Source of the DNA: Terasakiella sp033100395
GTDB lineage: Bacteria > Pseudomonadota > Alphaproteobacteria > Rhodospirillales > Terasakiellaceae
DNA length: 64,000 nucleotides
Direction of reading: 5' to 3'
NCBI RefSeq assembly: GCF_033100395.1
Contig: NZ_JAWLVJ010000004.1
Coordinates: 164,245 to 228,244, forward strand
Position numbers and translations under genes: made by a program. A model generated the notes under the pieces. That model searched no databases. It was not told where the DNA came from and worked only from the letters and a program-made list of their open reading frames with translations. Within the stretch, counting starts at the first letter, position 1. Every line of letters starts with the position of its first letter. Below, in pieces: positions 8,248-16,355 of the stretch.

Positions 8248-9911
8248 GCAAAAAAGAACTTGTCTTCATCCCCTTAGGCGGTGCTGGTGAAATCGGCATG
8301 AACCTGAACCTCTATGGCTATGGTAAACCAGAGGAAGAAGACTGGCTCATCGTTGACTACGGGATCACTTTTGGTGATGACACCACGCCTGGCATCGATG
8401 TCATCCTGCCAGACCCGACCTTTATTGAACAACGTCGCGACAAACTGCTGGGCATGGTCTTGACCCATGGGCACGAAGACCATATTGGTGCGCTTGCCTA
8501 TATGTGGGAACGGGTGCAATGCCCGATCTACTGCACACCTTTCACTGCATCATTGGCGCGCGGTAAATTAAAAGAAGCTGGCTTCGGCCATCTTGAAGAT
8601 ATCATTCATGAAATTCCAGTCGGCGGCAGTTTCGAGCTCGGCCCGTTTCAGGTAGAATTCATCACCTTTACCCATTCCATCCTGGAACCAAACGCCCTTG
8701 CCATTCGTACAGACGAGGGCACAGTGGTTCATACAGGGGACTGGAAACTGGATGACGGGCCGGTTATCGGACGTACTACTGATGTGGACCGTTTGAGCCA
8801 GATCGGCAAAGATGGCGTCCTGGCCCTTATCTGTGATTCCACCAACGTCTTTTCCGAAGGTAAGACCGGGTCGGAAGAAGACCTGGAAGCCAGCCTGATC
8901 GACCTGATTGGGGAACATAAAGAAGGCAAGGTGGTTGTGACCTGCTTTGCTTCCAACCTTGCACGCCTCCATACCATTGCCGTTGCAGCCAAAGCCAATG
9001 GCCGTCAGATCGTTGTGTCCGGTCGATCATTCGCAAAAATGATGGATGCGGCACAATCCAATGGCTATATGCTGGATACACCTGAATTCCTGCCAGAAGA
9101 TCGCGCCCCACACATCCCCAATGATGAATTGCTTGTCATCTGTACAGGGTCTCAAGGGGAACCGCGCGCGGCACTGGCCCGTATTGCCAGCGGTAATCAC
9201 AAGAATATCTCACTTGGTGATGGCGATACCGTGATCTTTTCGTCACGGACCATCCCGGGCAATGAACGTTCCATCTATCGCATCCAGAATGAACTGGCGC
9301 GAAAAGGCTGTAAGATCATCACCTCCCAAGACCATTTCGTCCATGTCTCCGGTCATCCGGCACGTGATGAATTGCGCGAACTTTTCCGCCGTGTACGCCC
9401 TGAAATCGCTGTCCCCGTCCATGGGGAATTTCGCCATCTGCAGGAACATGCAGCCCTGGCTGAAGAATGCGGTGTACAGAAAACATTCGTTATTGAAAAC
9501 GGCAATGTCGTCAAACTTGAAAGCGACATGCCATGTATCATTGATGAAGTTGAAACAGGTCGCCTCGCCTGGGAAGGCCGCCGTGCAGTCCCGATGAAAT
9601 CAGAAGTCGTTCAAAGCCGCAAACGTGCGCTATTTAACGGTTCTGCCGTCGCATCCATTGTTGTAGATAAAGACGGCCAGATGCTGTCTGATCCGATTGT
9701 GACCACCGAAGGTCTGTTGGACCCGGAAGGCGACGACGACTTGTGGGACGATCTGTTTGATATTATCTATAACACGGTTGAAACAATGCCCAAGCGGGAT
9801 CGTAAAGACGATGCTGTTTTGGAAGAAACCCTGCGACTGAATGTGCGTCGCTGGTTTAGAAGTTCGTTTGGCAAACGTGCCATTACCCATATCCACCTGA
9901 TCCGCGTATAG
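8244..9911 (+). CDS. rnj: Ribonuclease J
   Basis: This 555-residue beta-CASP metallo-beta-lactamase nuclease has endo- and 5'-3' exoribonuclease activity in the family and acts in mRNA turnover and rRNA maturation. The metal site HGHEDH is at residues 75-80. Further ligands appear in THSILEPNALAI and HTGDWKLDD. The beta-CASP region contains CTGSQGEPRAAL and ends near HVSGHPARDELRE and PVHGEFRHL. The C-terminal domain is present, so the protein is full length. The start overlaps the coaX stop by four bases (ATGA). Confidence 0.96.
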   Translation: MSKKELVFIPLGGAGEIGMNLNLYGYGKPEEEDWLIVDYGITFGDDTTPGIDVILPDPTFIEQRRDKLLGMVLTHGHEDHIGALAYMWERVQCPIYCTPFTASLARGKLKEAGFGHLEDIIHEIPVGGSFELGPFQVEFITFTHSILEPNALAIRTDEGTVVHTGDWKLDDGPVIGRTTDVDRLSQIGKDGVLALICDSTNVFSEGKTGSEEDLEASLIDLIGEHKEGKVVVTCFASNLARLHTIAVAAKANGRQIVVSGRSFAKMMDAAQSNGYMLDTPEFLPEDRAPHIPNDELLVICTGSQGEPRAALARIASGNHKNISLGDGDTVIFSSRTIPGNERSIYRIQNELARKGCKIITSQDHFVHVSGHPARDELRELFRRVRPEIAVPVHGEFRHLQEHAALAEECGVQKTFVIENGNVVKLESDMPCIIDEVETGRLAWEGRRAVPMKSEVVQSRKRALFNGSAVASIVVDKDGQMLSDPIVTTEGLLDPEGDDDLWDDLFDIIYNTVETMPKRDRKDDAVLEETLRLNVRRWFRSSFGKRAITHIHLIRV

Positions 9912-9923
9912 GAGTTCTTAGAC

Positions 9924-10328
9924 ATGATCGGACGTTTAAATCACATCGCCATTGCTGTGCCAGACCTGGAAGCAGCCTCTAAAACTTATGCTCAAACACT
10001 GGGTGCAAAAGTAAACCCACCGCAGGATGAGCCTGATCACGGTGTGACCGTTGTTTTTGTTGAACTGCCAAACACCAAGGTTGAGCTGCTCTACCCGCTG
10101 GGCGAAAACTCCCCGATCCAAGGCTTCCTGGACAAAAACCCGGCTGGCGGCATCCACCACATCTGTTACGAAGTTGATGACATCATCGAAGCACGTGACA
10201 AACTGAAAGCTGAAGGTGCGCGCGTTCTGGGTTCTGGTGAACCTAAGATCGGTGCCCACGGCAATCCTGTTCTCTTCCTGCACCCAAAAGATTTCAACGG
10301 TGCCTTGGTTGAACTGGAACAAGCTTAA
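9924..10328 (+). CDS. mce: Methylmalonyl-CoA epimerase
   Basis: This 134-residue vicinal-oxygen-chelate protein interconverts (R)- and (S)-methylmalonyl-CoA in propionate/odd-chain metabolism. Metal-ligand residues of the family can be placed: H7 in LNHIAIAVPDL, the glutamate in VELLYPL, the histidine in GGIHHICYEV, and the C-terminal glutamate in GALVELEQ. The start follows an AGGAG site 13 bases behind rnj. The order rnj-mce is widespread in alphaproteobacteria. It is distinguished from glyoxalase I by the epimerase pattern NPAGGIHHICYEVDDI. Confidence 0.93.
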   Translation: MIGRLNHIAIAVPDLEAASKTYAQTLGAKVNPPQDEPDHGVTVVFVELPNTKVELLYPLGENSPIQGFLDKNPAGGIHHICYEVDDIIEARDKLKAEGARVLGSGEPKIGAHGNPVLFLHPKDFNGALVELEQA

Positions 10329-10340
10329 TCATCAAGCAAT

Positions 10341-10394
10341 GTGTCCCGGCAAAGGCCGGGACCTTTCGGTCAGGAGATTTGCGGCCTTCGCCGG
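10341..10394. repeat. Interspersed palindromic repeat, copy 1 (two-armed)
   Basis: Between mce and the small membrane gene lies GTGTCCCGGCAAAGGCCGGGACC (stem GTCCCGGC/GCCGGGAC, loop AAAG-type), followed about 17 bases later by GCGGCCTTCGCCGGAA, which carries the same core in the opposite sense. Nearly the same two-part unit recurs at 12757-12812, and its first part, inverted, at 39683-39705. It resembles the REP-like GC-rich palindromes dispersed in alphaproteobacterial genomes. Confidence 0.75.
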
Positions 10395-10405
10395 AAAACA
10401 GACAT

Positions 10406-10645
10406 ATGAGTTTTGGTCAGACAGAGAGCATTCTGCTTGTTGCGTTCGCCGCATTATGGTGGCTGTTTTACTTCGCCGTCAAAATGCGGGCTGACCAAAA
10501 ATATATGAAAAGCGACCAGAATGAAGACATGCGCCCCTGTATGGGGTGCATGGTCACTCAATCGGCTATGATGGCCGCCGCCACATTGGCAATCCTGTTT
10601 GGCATCTATGCCATGGAACTGGTTAGCTTTAACCGTCAGCCCTGA
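10406..10645 (+). CDS. Small membrane protein of unknown function
   Basis: This 79-residue protein has two hydrophobic helices (roughly residues 6-24 and 50-72) joined by a hydrophilic loop rich in charged residues with a CMGCM motif (two cysteines, CxxC) just before the second helix. I do not recognise the family. I chose ATG at 10406 because the upstream in-frame TTG at 10379 would translate the palindromic repeat. A two-helix membrane protein often follows mce in alphaproteobacteria, so it may be a member of that poorly characterised set. It converges on the next gene, and the two stop regions overlap by ten bases. Confidence 0.7.
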   Translation: MSFGQTESILLVAFAALWWLFYFAVKMRADQKYMKSDQNEDMRPCMGCMVTQSAMMAAATLAILFGIYAMELVSFNRQP

Positions 10646-10875
10646 GTTTTGCCATAAATCCGTTTCATCACTTCTGATGAACTTTCTGCATGGGATATAA
10701 TTTGTTCCATCAGCCCCAGAATATACATGTTGTTGGTAATGACTTCCTGCACTTCCGGGCGAGGGTCAGAATGCATTTCATTGACGCGGGTGATGATATC
10801 GCCGCGGATCATGCGAAACACATCTTCAAGTGTATGACCGTCCGGGTTTTCTTTTGAAACAAGTAGTTTTGTCAT
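10636..10875 (-). CDS. Hypothetical protein, 79 residues
   Basis: A soluble, mainly helical-looking 79-residue protein (starts MTKLLVSKENPDGHTLEDVF) with no signal peptide, no cysteines and no recognised catalytic motif. An AGGGAG ribosome site stands well placed ahead of the ATG at 10875, and its codon use resembles its neighbours, so I take it as real. The 3' end overlaps the convergent membrane gene by ten bases. It is divergent from the exported protein gene at 10963. I cannot assign a function. Confidence 0.65.
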   Translation of the reverse strand: MTKLLVSKENPDGHTLEDVFRMIRGDIITRVNEMHSDPRPEVQEVITNNMYILGLMEQIISHAESSSEVMKRIYGKTQG

Positions 10876-10962
10876 CTTTTTCTCCCTGATTATGTTGGTT
10901 TTATTGTATATTTAATATCGACAATGTACATCCAAATTCCAACAACCCGATATGGGGGCCAC

Positions 10963-11367
10963 ATGCGCGTTCTTCTATTTGGTCTTTTTACTTTTCTCAT
11001 TGCCCCGGCTCAGGCAGATGAAATTGAAAATGCTGTTTCCATCACTGAAAAAGAATGCCGCAAGCTCATTCGGCTAAATAGCATCAATGGGGCGGAATAT
11101 GTCCCCGGCGTAGACGCCTATGGGCGCAAGGTTGTTGGGGCTGATTTACATGGCGGGCATAAAATCAAAATCCCAAAAGAGATTACCTTCGACCTTGGAA
11201 TCGATCTGGCTGAAAAATATAATCTGGGCGACGGCTTTTATGGCAAAGCCAACTTGGGCAACGTCACCGTTAAGGGCAGAAATGTCTATTGGAACGGCAA
11301 AAAACTGGGCCAGAATGAAAATGACGCCGCCCTTGAAGCCTGTCTTGCACAATATGGTCAAAAATAA
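10963..11367 (+). CDS. Small exported protein of unknown function
   Basis: From ATG 10963 the product is 134 residues. It begins with a typical Sec signal (MRVLLFGLFTFLIAPAQADE, cleavage likely after AQA), giving a mature protein of about 115 residues. Two cysteines (in KECRKL and LEACLAQ) could form a periplasmic disulfide. There are no transmembrane segments after the signal. GGGGG five bases upstream supports this start; an upstream in-frame ATG at 10924 would place 13 residues before the signal. I do not recognise the family, though the layout suggests a soluble periplasmic protein. Confidence 0.7.
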   Translation: MRVLLFGLFTFLIAPAQADEIENAVSITEKECRKLIRLNSINGAEYVPGVDAYGRKVVGADLHGGHKIKIPKEITFDLGIDLAEKYNLGDGFYGKANLGNVTVKGRNVYWNGKKLGQNENDAALEACLAQYGQK

Positions 11368-11442
11368 CAACGATTTCGTTGCGTTTAGCCATGGCTTTAA
11401 CTAAAGTCTGGATCAACTAATTTCATTGATCTGAGTATTGTC

Positions 11443-12753
11443 ATGCGTCTTTCAAAATATTTCCTTCCGACCCTCAAAGAAAACCCTTCAGAAGCCCAAA
11501 TCGTCTCGCATCGCCTGATGCTGCGCGCCGGTATGATCCGCCAATCTTCGGCTGGTATCTATTCCTGGCTTCCCATGGGTCTGCGCGTGCTGCGTAACAT
11601 CGAAAAAATCGTCCGTGAAGAACAGGACCGCGCAGGCTGTCAGGAACTGTTGATGCCGACAATTCAGCCCGCTGAACTGTGGCAGGCCTCAGGTCGTTAT
11701 GACGATTACGGCAAAGAAATGCTGCGTATCGAAGACCGTCATGGCCGTGACATGCTTTATGGCCCAACCAACGAAGAACAGATCACTGAGATCGTGAAGA
11801 TGGAATGTCAGTCTTACAAAGACATGCCAAAGATGCTCTATCACATTCAGTGGAAATTCCGCGACGAAGTTCGTCCACGCTTCGGCATCATGCGTGGCCG
11901 TGAATTCCTGATGAAAGACAGCTATTCCTTTGATCTGGATTACGAATCTTCAAAACGCGCCTACAACAAAATGTTTGTTGCCTACCTGCGCACCTTCGAC
12001 CGCCTCGGCCTGAAAGGTATCCCGATGCGCGCCGATACAGGTCCAATCGGTGGTGATCTGTCTCACGAATTCCTGGTGCTGGCAGAAACAGGCGAGTCCG
12101 GCGTTTTCGTTCATAAAGACGTGCTGGAATTTGACATTCCGGGTGATGATGTGGATTACGAAGGTGACCTGCAGCCGATCGTTGATAAATGGACGTCACT
12201 TTACGCCGCCACAGACGAAAAACACGAAGAAGGCGTAGAATCTGAACTGGGTGACAAGCTGCTGAGTGCGCGTGGCATCGAAGTTGGTCATATCTTCCAC
12301 TTCGGCACCAAATATTCTGAACCCATGGGTGCCAAAGTGACCAACCAGGACGGTGAAGAAATCGCCCTGCAAATGGGTTCTTACGGCATTGGTGTTTCCC
12401 GCCTGATCGGTGCGATCATCGAAGCCAGCCATGACGATAACGGCATCATCTGGCCGGAATCTGTTGCGCCTTACAAAGTTGGCCTGATCAATCTGAAAAC
12501 AGGTAATGAAGAATGTGATGCGGTTTGTGACACGCTTTATAAAGAGCTGAACGCAAAAGGCTGTGACACCCTTTATGACGACACAAAAGGCGGTGCGGGT
12601 GCCAAATTCAACAATATGGACCTGATTGGTCTGCCTTGGCAGGTTGTGATCGGTCCACGTGGTCTGAAAAACGGTGTAGCCGAAGTTAAAAACCGCGCCA
12701 CAGGTGAAAAAGAAGAAGTCGCCATCGACGATCTGATTGCGAAATTCTGCTAA
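11443..12753 (+). CDS. proS: Prolyl-tRNA synthetase (short alphaproteobacterial type)
   Basis: This 436-residue class II synthetase charges tRNA-Pro. Motif 2 is visible in WKFRDEVRPRFGIMRGREFLMKD (split across residues ~130-152) and motif 3 in GSYGIGVSRLIGAIIE. The anticodon-binding domain follows to the end (IGLPWQVVIGPRGL). The editing INS domain present in the ~570-residue E. coli enzyme is missing, which is normal for alphaproteobacteria, where free-standing editing proteins can compensate. The ATG follows a 75-base gap with no convincing terminator. Confidence 0.96.
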   Translation: MRLSKYFLPTLKENPSEAQIVSHRLMLRAGMIRQSSAGIYSWLPMGLRVLRNIEKIVREEQDRAGCQELLMPTIQPAELWQASGRYDDYGKEMLRIEDRHGRDMLYGPTNEEQITEIVKMECQSYKDMPKMLYHIQWKFRDEVRPRFGIMRGREFLMKDSYSFDLDYESSKRAYNKMFVAYLRTFDRLGLKGIPMRADTGPIGGDLSHEFLVLAETGESGVFVHKDVLEFDIPGDDVDYEGDLQPIVDKWTSLYAATDEKHEEGVESELGDKLLSARGIEVGHIFHFGTKYSEPMGAKVTNQDGEEIALQMGSYGIGVSRLIGAIIEASHDDNGIIWPESVAPYKVGLINLKTGNEECDAVCDTLYKELNAKGCDTLYDDTKGGAGAKFNNMDLIGLPWQVVIGPRGLKNGVAEVKNRATGEKEEVAIDDLIAKFC

Positions 12754-12756
12754 GGT

Positions 12757-12812
12757 GTGTCCCGGCGAAGGCCGGGACCTCTTTCCAACAAGATTCCGGC
12801 CTTCGCCGGAAT
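12757..12812. repeat. Interspersed palindromic repeat, copy 2 (two-armed)
   Basis: Directly after the proS stop are GTGTCCCGGCGAAGGCCGGGACC (12757-12779) and ATTCCGGCCTTCGCCGGAAT (12793-12812). Each is a near-perfect palindrome and together they repeat the organisation of copy 1 at 10341. The second palindrome ends 20 bases before the lolC/E GTG, so it lies in the untranslated leader if proS and lolC/E share a transcript. Confidence 0.8.
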
Positions 12813-12831
12813 ACATAAAAGGGAAACCAAC

Positions 12832-14076
12832 GTGTTCAAAGCATTTGAATGGATGATGGCCGCGCGCTACCTCCGGGCAAGACGACGTGAGGGCTTCGTG
12901 TCCGTCATCGCCTGGTTTTCCCTTCTTGGGATTGCCTTGGGTGTGGCAACGCTGATCATCGTCATGTCGGTCATGAATGGCTTTCGTGAAGAACTTCTAA
13001 GCCGTATTCTGGGCATCAACGGCCATATCAACGTTTATGGCCAGACCCAGACCATCCCTGATTACCCGCAACTGGCCGCCAAGCTTAAAGAAGTCGATGG
13101 CGTTGTCACTGTCACCCCCATGATCGAAGGTCAGGTGATGGCAACGGGGAAGGGTGCATCCAGCGGGGCCATGGTCCGTGGTTTAACAGCTGATGACTTT
13201 ATGAAACGTGATTTGCTGTCCAAAAGCGTCAAATCAGGTTCTCTCAACCTCTTTGAACAGGGCGAAGGCGTTATTGTTGGTTCCCGCCTTGCGTCCAAAC
13301 TCGGGCTTTGGGTTGGTGATAAAATCACGCTGATTTCGCCTAAGGGCAATGTCACCGCCTTTGGCACCGTGCCACGCATGCGCGCATATACCATTGCGGC
13401 AACATTTGATATCGGCATGTATGAGTATGATTCATCCTTTGTTTTCATGCCGTTAAAATCTGCGCAGAATTATTTCCGCGTCAATGGTGTAAACTATCTC
13501 GAAGTCATGACACCTTCTGCAACAAGCGCTGATGACGTCACTTATGATATCCGTCGTGAAATGGGTCGCTTTGGCATGCGTCCTGTGGATTGGAAACGCA
13601 CAAACGCCAGCTTCTTTAACGCACTTCAGGTGGAACGCAATGTGATGTTCATGATCCTGACGTTGATAATCATTGTAGCGGCCTTTAACATCATTTCCGG
13701 CCTGATCATGCTGGTTAAAGACAAAGGCAAAGACATCGCCATCCTGCGTACCATGGGCGCAAGCAGGGGCAGTATCATGCGGATATTCTTTATTTCCGGG
13801 GCCAGTGTCGGCGTTTTCGGAACCTTTGGCGGCTTTATCCTGGGCTTGGCATTTTCTGAAAATATCGAAACCATCCGCCGCTGGATTGAATCTTTAAGCG
13901 GAACGGAGCTGTTTGCGGCAGAAATTTACTTCCTGTCCCAACTTCCGGCAATCGTGGATTATCGCGAAGTCGGTCTGGTGGTTGCCATGGGCTTGGGCTT
14001 GTCATTCCTGGCAACCCTTTATCCGTCCTGGCGGGCCGCCCGTCTAGATCCGGTGGAGGCACTCCGCTATGAGTAA
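12832..14076 (+). CDS. lolC: Lipoprotein-releasing ABC transporter permease (LolC/LolE family)
   Basis: From GTG 12832 the product has 414 residues, the family norm. It has an N-terminal membrane helix (about 23-47), a large periplasmic domain (about 48-265) and three C-terminal membrane helices ending in YPSWRAARLDPVEALRYE. With LolD it extracts outer-membrane lipoproteins from the inner membrane and passes them to LolA. Only one permease gene is present next to lolD, so a homodimeric LolF-like arrangement is plausible. I chose GTG because AAAAGGGA precedes it and the upstream frame runs through a palindromic repeat. The stop overlaps lolD by eight bases. Confidence 0.93.
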   Translation: MFKAFEWMMAARYLRARRREGFVSVIAWFSLLGIALGVATLIIVMSVMNGFREELLSRILGINGHINVYGQTQTIPDYPQLAAKLKEVDGVVTVTPMIEGQVMATGKGASSGAMVRGLTADDFMKRDLLSKSVKSGSLNLFEQGEGVIVGSRLASKLGLWVGDKITLISPKGNVTAFGTVPRMRAYTIAATFDIGMYEYDSSFVFMPLKSAQNYFRVNGVNYLEVMTPSATSADDVTYDIRREMGRFGMRPVDWKRTNASFFNALQVERNVMFMILTLIIIVAAFNIISGLIMLVKDKGKDIAILRTMGASRGSIMRIFFISGASVGVFGTFGGFILGLAFSENIETIRRWIESLSGTELFAAEIYFLSQLPAIVDYREVGLVVAMGLGLSFLATLYPSWRAARLDPVEALRYE

Positions 14077-14749
14077 TCCTGTTCTTAAACTGGAAAACCT
14101 GACCCGCAGCTTCAAGCAGGGCGCAGAAGAACTCCATATCCTGAAAGCTGCCAATCTGACCATCAATCCGGGAGAGATTGTCGCCCTTGTTGGCCCCAGC
14201 GGGGCAGGGAAATCTACCCTGCTGCAAACCGCAGGATTGCTGGAAAAACCTGATAGCGGCCAGATTTATCTGGATGGCAATGAAGCCAGTGCCTTAAAAG
14301 ATGATGCCAAAACAAAATTGCGCCGCCATCATCTGGGCTTTGTTTATCAATATCACCATCTGCTACCGGAATTTTCAGCCGTTGAAAATATCGTCATCCC
14401 GCAGATGATTACGGGTAAATCCAGGTCCGATGCCCGCATGCGCGCCAATGAACTTCTGGATGCTGTCTCCCTATCCAAACGCGGCGAACACCGCCCGGCT
14501 GAACTTTCAGGTGGAGAACAGCAACGCGTTGCAATTGCCCGCGCGCTTGCCAATAAACCAAAGCTATTGCTGGCGGACGAGCCCACGGGAAACCTGGACC
14601 CTGCCACATCTGACCATGTTTTCGGCCTGCTACTGAATGAGGTCAGGAAAGAGGGGCTGGCCGCACTCATCGCAACCCACAACCCGACACTGGCTTCCAA
14701 GATGGATCGCATCATCAAACTGGAAGACGGTCATCTGATCGAACAATAA
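14069..14749 (+). CDS. lolD: Lipoprotein-releasing system ATP-binding protein
   Basis: This 226-residue ABC ATPase powers lipoprotein release with the LolC/E permease encoded immediately upstream. Walker A GPSGAGKST is at residues 42-50, the signature LSGGEQQRVAIARA and Walker B LLLADEPTGNLD follow, then the H-loop ATHNP. YQYHHLLPEFSAVENI is typical of the LolD/MacB branch. It overlaps lolC/E by eight bases and is followed by a terminator hairpin, so it ends the proS-lol transcription unit. Confidence 0.96.
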   Translation: MSNPVLKLENLTRSFKQGAEELHILKAANLTINPGEIVALVGPSGAGKSTLLQTAGLLEKPDSGQIYLDGNEASALKDDAKTKLRRHHLGFVYQYHHLLPEFSAVENIVIPQMITGKSRSDARMRANELLDAVSLSKRGEHRPAELSGGEQQRVAIARALANKPKLLLADEPTGNLDPATSDHVFGLLLNEVRKEGLAALIATHNPTLASKMDRIIKLEDGHLIEQ

Positions 14750-14751
14750 AA

Positions 14752-14785
14752 AACAGCCCCTGCATCAGGATAGGGGCTGTTTTCT
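14752..14785 (+). terminator. Rho-independent terminator after lolD
   Basis: The stem AACAGCCCC / GGGGCTGTT with a loop of about 13 bases is followed by a short T-run (TTTTCTTCT), three bases behind the lolD stop. The A-run on the other side means it may also stop the convergent CBS gene transcript, which ends at 14810. Confidence 0.8.
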
Positions 14786-14809
14786 TCTGATCAGCATTTT
14801 TAAACGGTC

Positions 14810-15211
14810 TTAGCTTTCCTCGTACCCAAGAACCATGTCGCGCAGCGTCACGATCCCGACCGGGTTGCGATCATGGTCAATAACGACGGCGCGTGACACA
14901 CTGTAACGTACCAGAAGACGAACAGCATATTTGATGTTCATTTCCGCAGGCACGGTCAGAACAGGCTTTGTCATAATTTCATAAACGCCTGTGCGTTCTG
15001 CAGACTTATCCGTTGCCACAACTTCGCGGGCAATATCGCGGATGGTCAGCATGCCAAATTCGTCGCTTTCATCTTTTCTTTCCACAACGAGAGAGGCAAC
15101 CTTCGCGGTTTTAATCATCTCAATCGCTTCTGCGACTGTGGCAATCCGCCCGATTGTCTTTACATCCGGCGTCATTACGTCGCTTACGCGCACAAAAGAT
15201 TTCTCAGTCAT
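14810..15211 (-). CDS. CBS-domain protein (paired CBS)
   Basis: This 133-residue protein is made of two CBS motifs, about residues 8-65 (VSDVMTPDVKTI ... GMLTIRDIAREVV) and 76-131 (YEIMTKPVLTVPAEM ... PVGIVTLRDMVLG). Such stand-alone Bateman modules bind adenosyl nucleotides and usually modulate a partner protein. It is the last gene of a four-gene unit with two DUF1538 membrane proteins and a PII-like protein, and its ATG overlaps the PII-like stop by four bases. The likely role, inferred from this context, is an energy or nucleotide sensor for the membrane pair. Confidence 0.9.
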   Translation of the reverse strand: MTEKSFVRVSDVMTPDVKTIGRIATVAEAIEMIKTAKVASLVVERKDESDEFGMLTIRDIAREVVATDKSAERTGVYEIMTKPVLTVPAEMNIKYAVRLLVRYSVSRAVVIDHDRNPVGIVTLRDMVLGYEES

Positions 15212-15558
15212 ACATCACCTGCTATTTCTTCCATAATTTTTGGCAATTGGGTTTTAAGCCCGACGGCGTCTTCAATGTCTATTTGAAAGGCAAGACCTGC
15301 GCCTTGCTCTTCGTCAAAATTTCCGGCCTTGCAAATGGTTTCCAGAATTTTACGCCCATATGTACCTGCGACCAAAAACAGGATCACATCACGGTTAGAG
15401 CTCAATTCCAGGCCCATAAAGCCTTTTTCTGGCGTCATACCCTCACCACGGACCGAACTGATGGTCGTGGCCCCTGTAGCACCTGCTTCACGCGCGGCTT
15501 CGATCACCTCGTCCGTTTTGCTGGTATCCACCATTGCGACGATTAATTTTAAGTTCAT
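15208..15558 (-). CDS. PII-family signal protein (atypical)
   Basis: This 116-residue protein has the PII fold pattern: a first strand LKLIVAMVD, the helix TDEVIEAAREAGATGATTISSVRGEG (GlnB-like G-x-G-x-T-x-x-x-V-R-G), and a second half with GRKILETICKAG and AGLAFQIDIEDAVGL. The long T-loop with the uridylylated tyrosine of GlnB/GlnK is not present, so it is a PII-like rather than a classical nitrogen regulator. It overlaps the upstream DUF1538 gene and the downstream CBS gene by four bases each. By analogy with GlnK-AmtB it probably binds a small ligand and gates the adjacent membrane proteins. Confidence 0.85.
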   Translation of the reverse strand: MNLKLIVAMVDTSKTDEVIEAAREAGATGATTISSVRGEGMTPEKGFMGLELSSNRDVILFLVAGTYGRKILETICKAGNFDEEQGAGLAFQIDIEDAVGLKTQLPKIMEEIAGDV

Positions 15559-16355
15559 GCTTCACTCCCTGATGACGAAGCGTCTGCTTTTACTTTGGCA
15601 CGTTTTGCCCGCCATTCGGCCAGCAACGCATATGCCAGTACAGACATAATTGGAAAGACACTTGCAAAGGCAATCAGCCCGAAACCGTCCAGCAAAGGAC
15701 TGCGCCCCGGTACTGTTGATGCCAAGCCAAGACCAAGGGCGGCCACAACCGGAACAGTCACGGTTGATGTCGTCACCCCGCCACTGTCATAGGCCAGCGG
15801 AATAATGGTCTTTGCTGCAAAGAATGTTTGAACAATAACGACGACATAGCCAACCATAATATAGATCGGCAGCGGCGTCCCTGTAACGATACGAAAGGCC
15901 CCGAGCGATACGCCAATGGCAACCCCGATGGCAACAGCTGCACGCAAGCCCCAGGCGCTGATATTTCCGCCTGAAATTTCTTCTGCTTTAATTGCAACGG
16001 CAATAAGCGAGGGTTCTGCCACCGTTGTTGAAAACCCGATGGCAGCTGCGAAAATATAGACCCAGTAATAATCTGTCCAGGTCAGCGTGGTCGCATCACC
16101 ACCTGCACCAAGAAATTTCGGGTCAGACAACTGGGTTGCCATGGTTTCACCCAGCGGGAACAAGGCCTGTTCCAGCCCTACAAGAAACAGCGTCAGGCCC
16201 AAAAGCACATAGACAAACCCGATGATGATCTTTTTGAAGTTCGGGATTTTCTTTCGAATGACAATAAACTGAAACCCCAACAGGATCGCGATGATCGGTA
16301 AAACATCACGGCCCGTTGAAACGGCAGCATTAAAGATATCTACAATCCAGTTCAT
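15555..16355 (-). CDS. DUF1538 integral membrane protein (second of pair)
   Basis: This 266-residue hydrophobic protein has about seven membrane helices. Its diagnostic stretch DSGGVTTSTVTVPVVAALG followed by DGFGLIAFASVFPIM is nearly identical to the one in the neighbouring paralogue, and GFSTTVAEPSLIAVA sits in the middle. The family is known only as DUF1538, a presumed transporter. The 4-base overlaps on both sides indicate translational coupling and a likely heteromeric complex with the upstream paralogue. The hydrophilic C-terminus (RAKRAKVKADASSSGSEA) could contact the PII-like protein, which is my inference. The substrate is unknown. Confidence 0.88.
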   Translation of the reverse strand: MNWIVDIFNAAVSTGRDVLPIIAILLGFQFIVIRKKIPNFKKIIIGFVYVLLGLTLFLVGLEQALFPLGETMATQLSDPKFLGAGGDATTLTWTDYYWVYIFAAAIGFSTTVAEPSLIAVAIKAEEISGGNISAWGLRAAVAIGVAIGVSLGAFRIVTGTPLPIYIMVGYVVVIVQTFFAAKTIIPLAYDSGGVTTSTVTVPVVAALGLGLASTVPGRSPLLDGFGLIAFASVFPIMSVLAYALLAEWRAKRAKVKADASSSGSEA

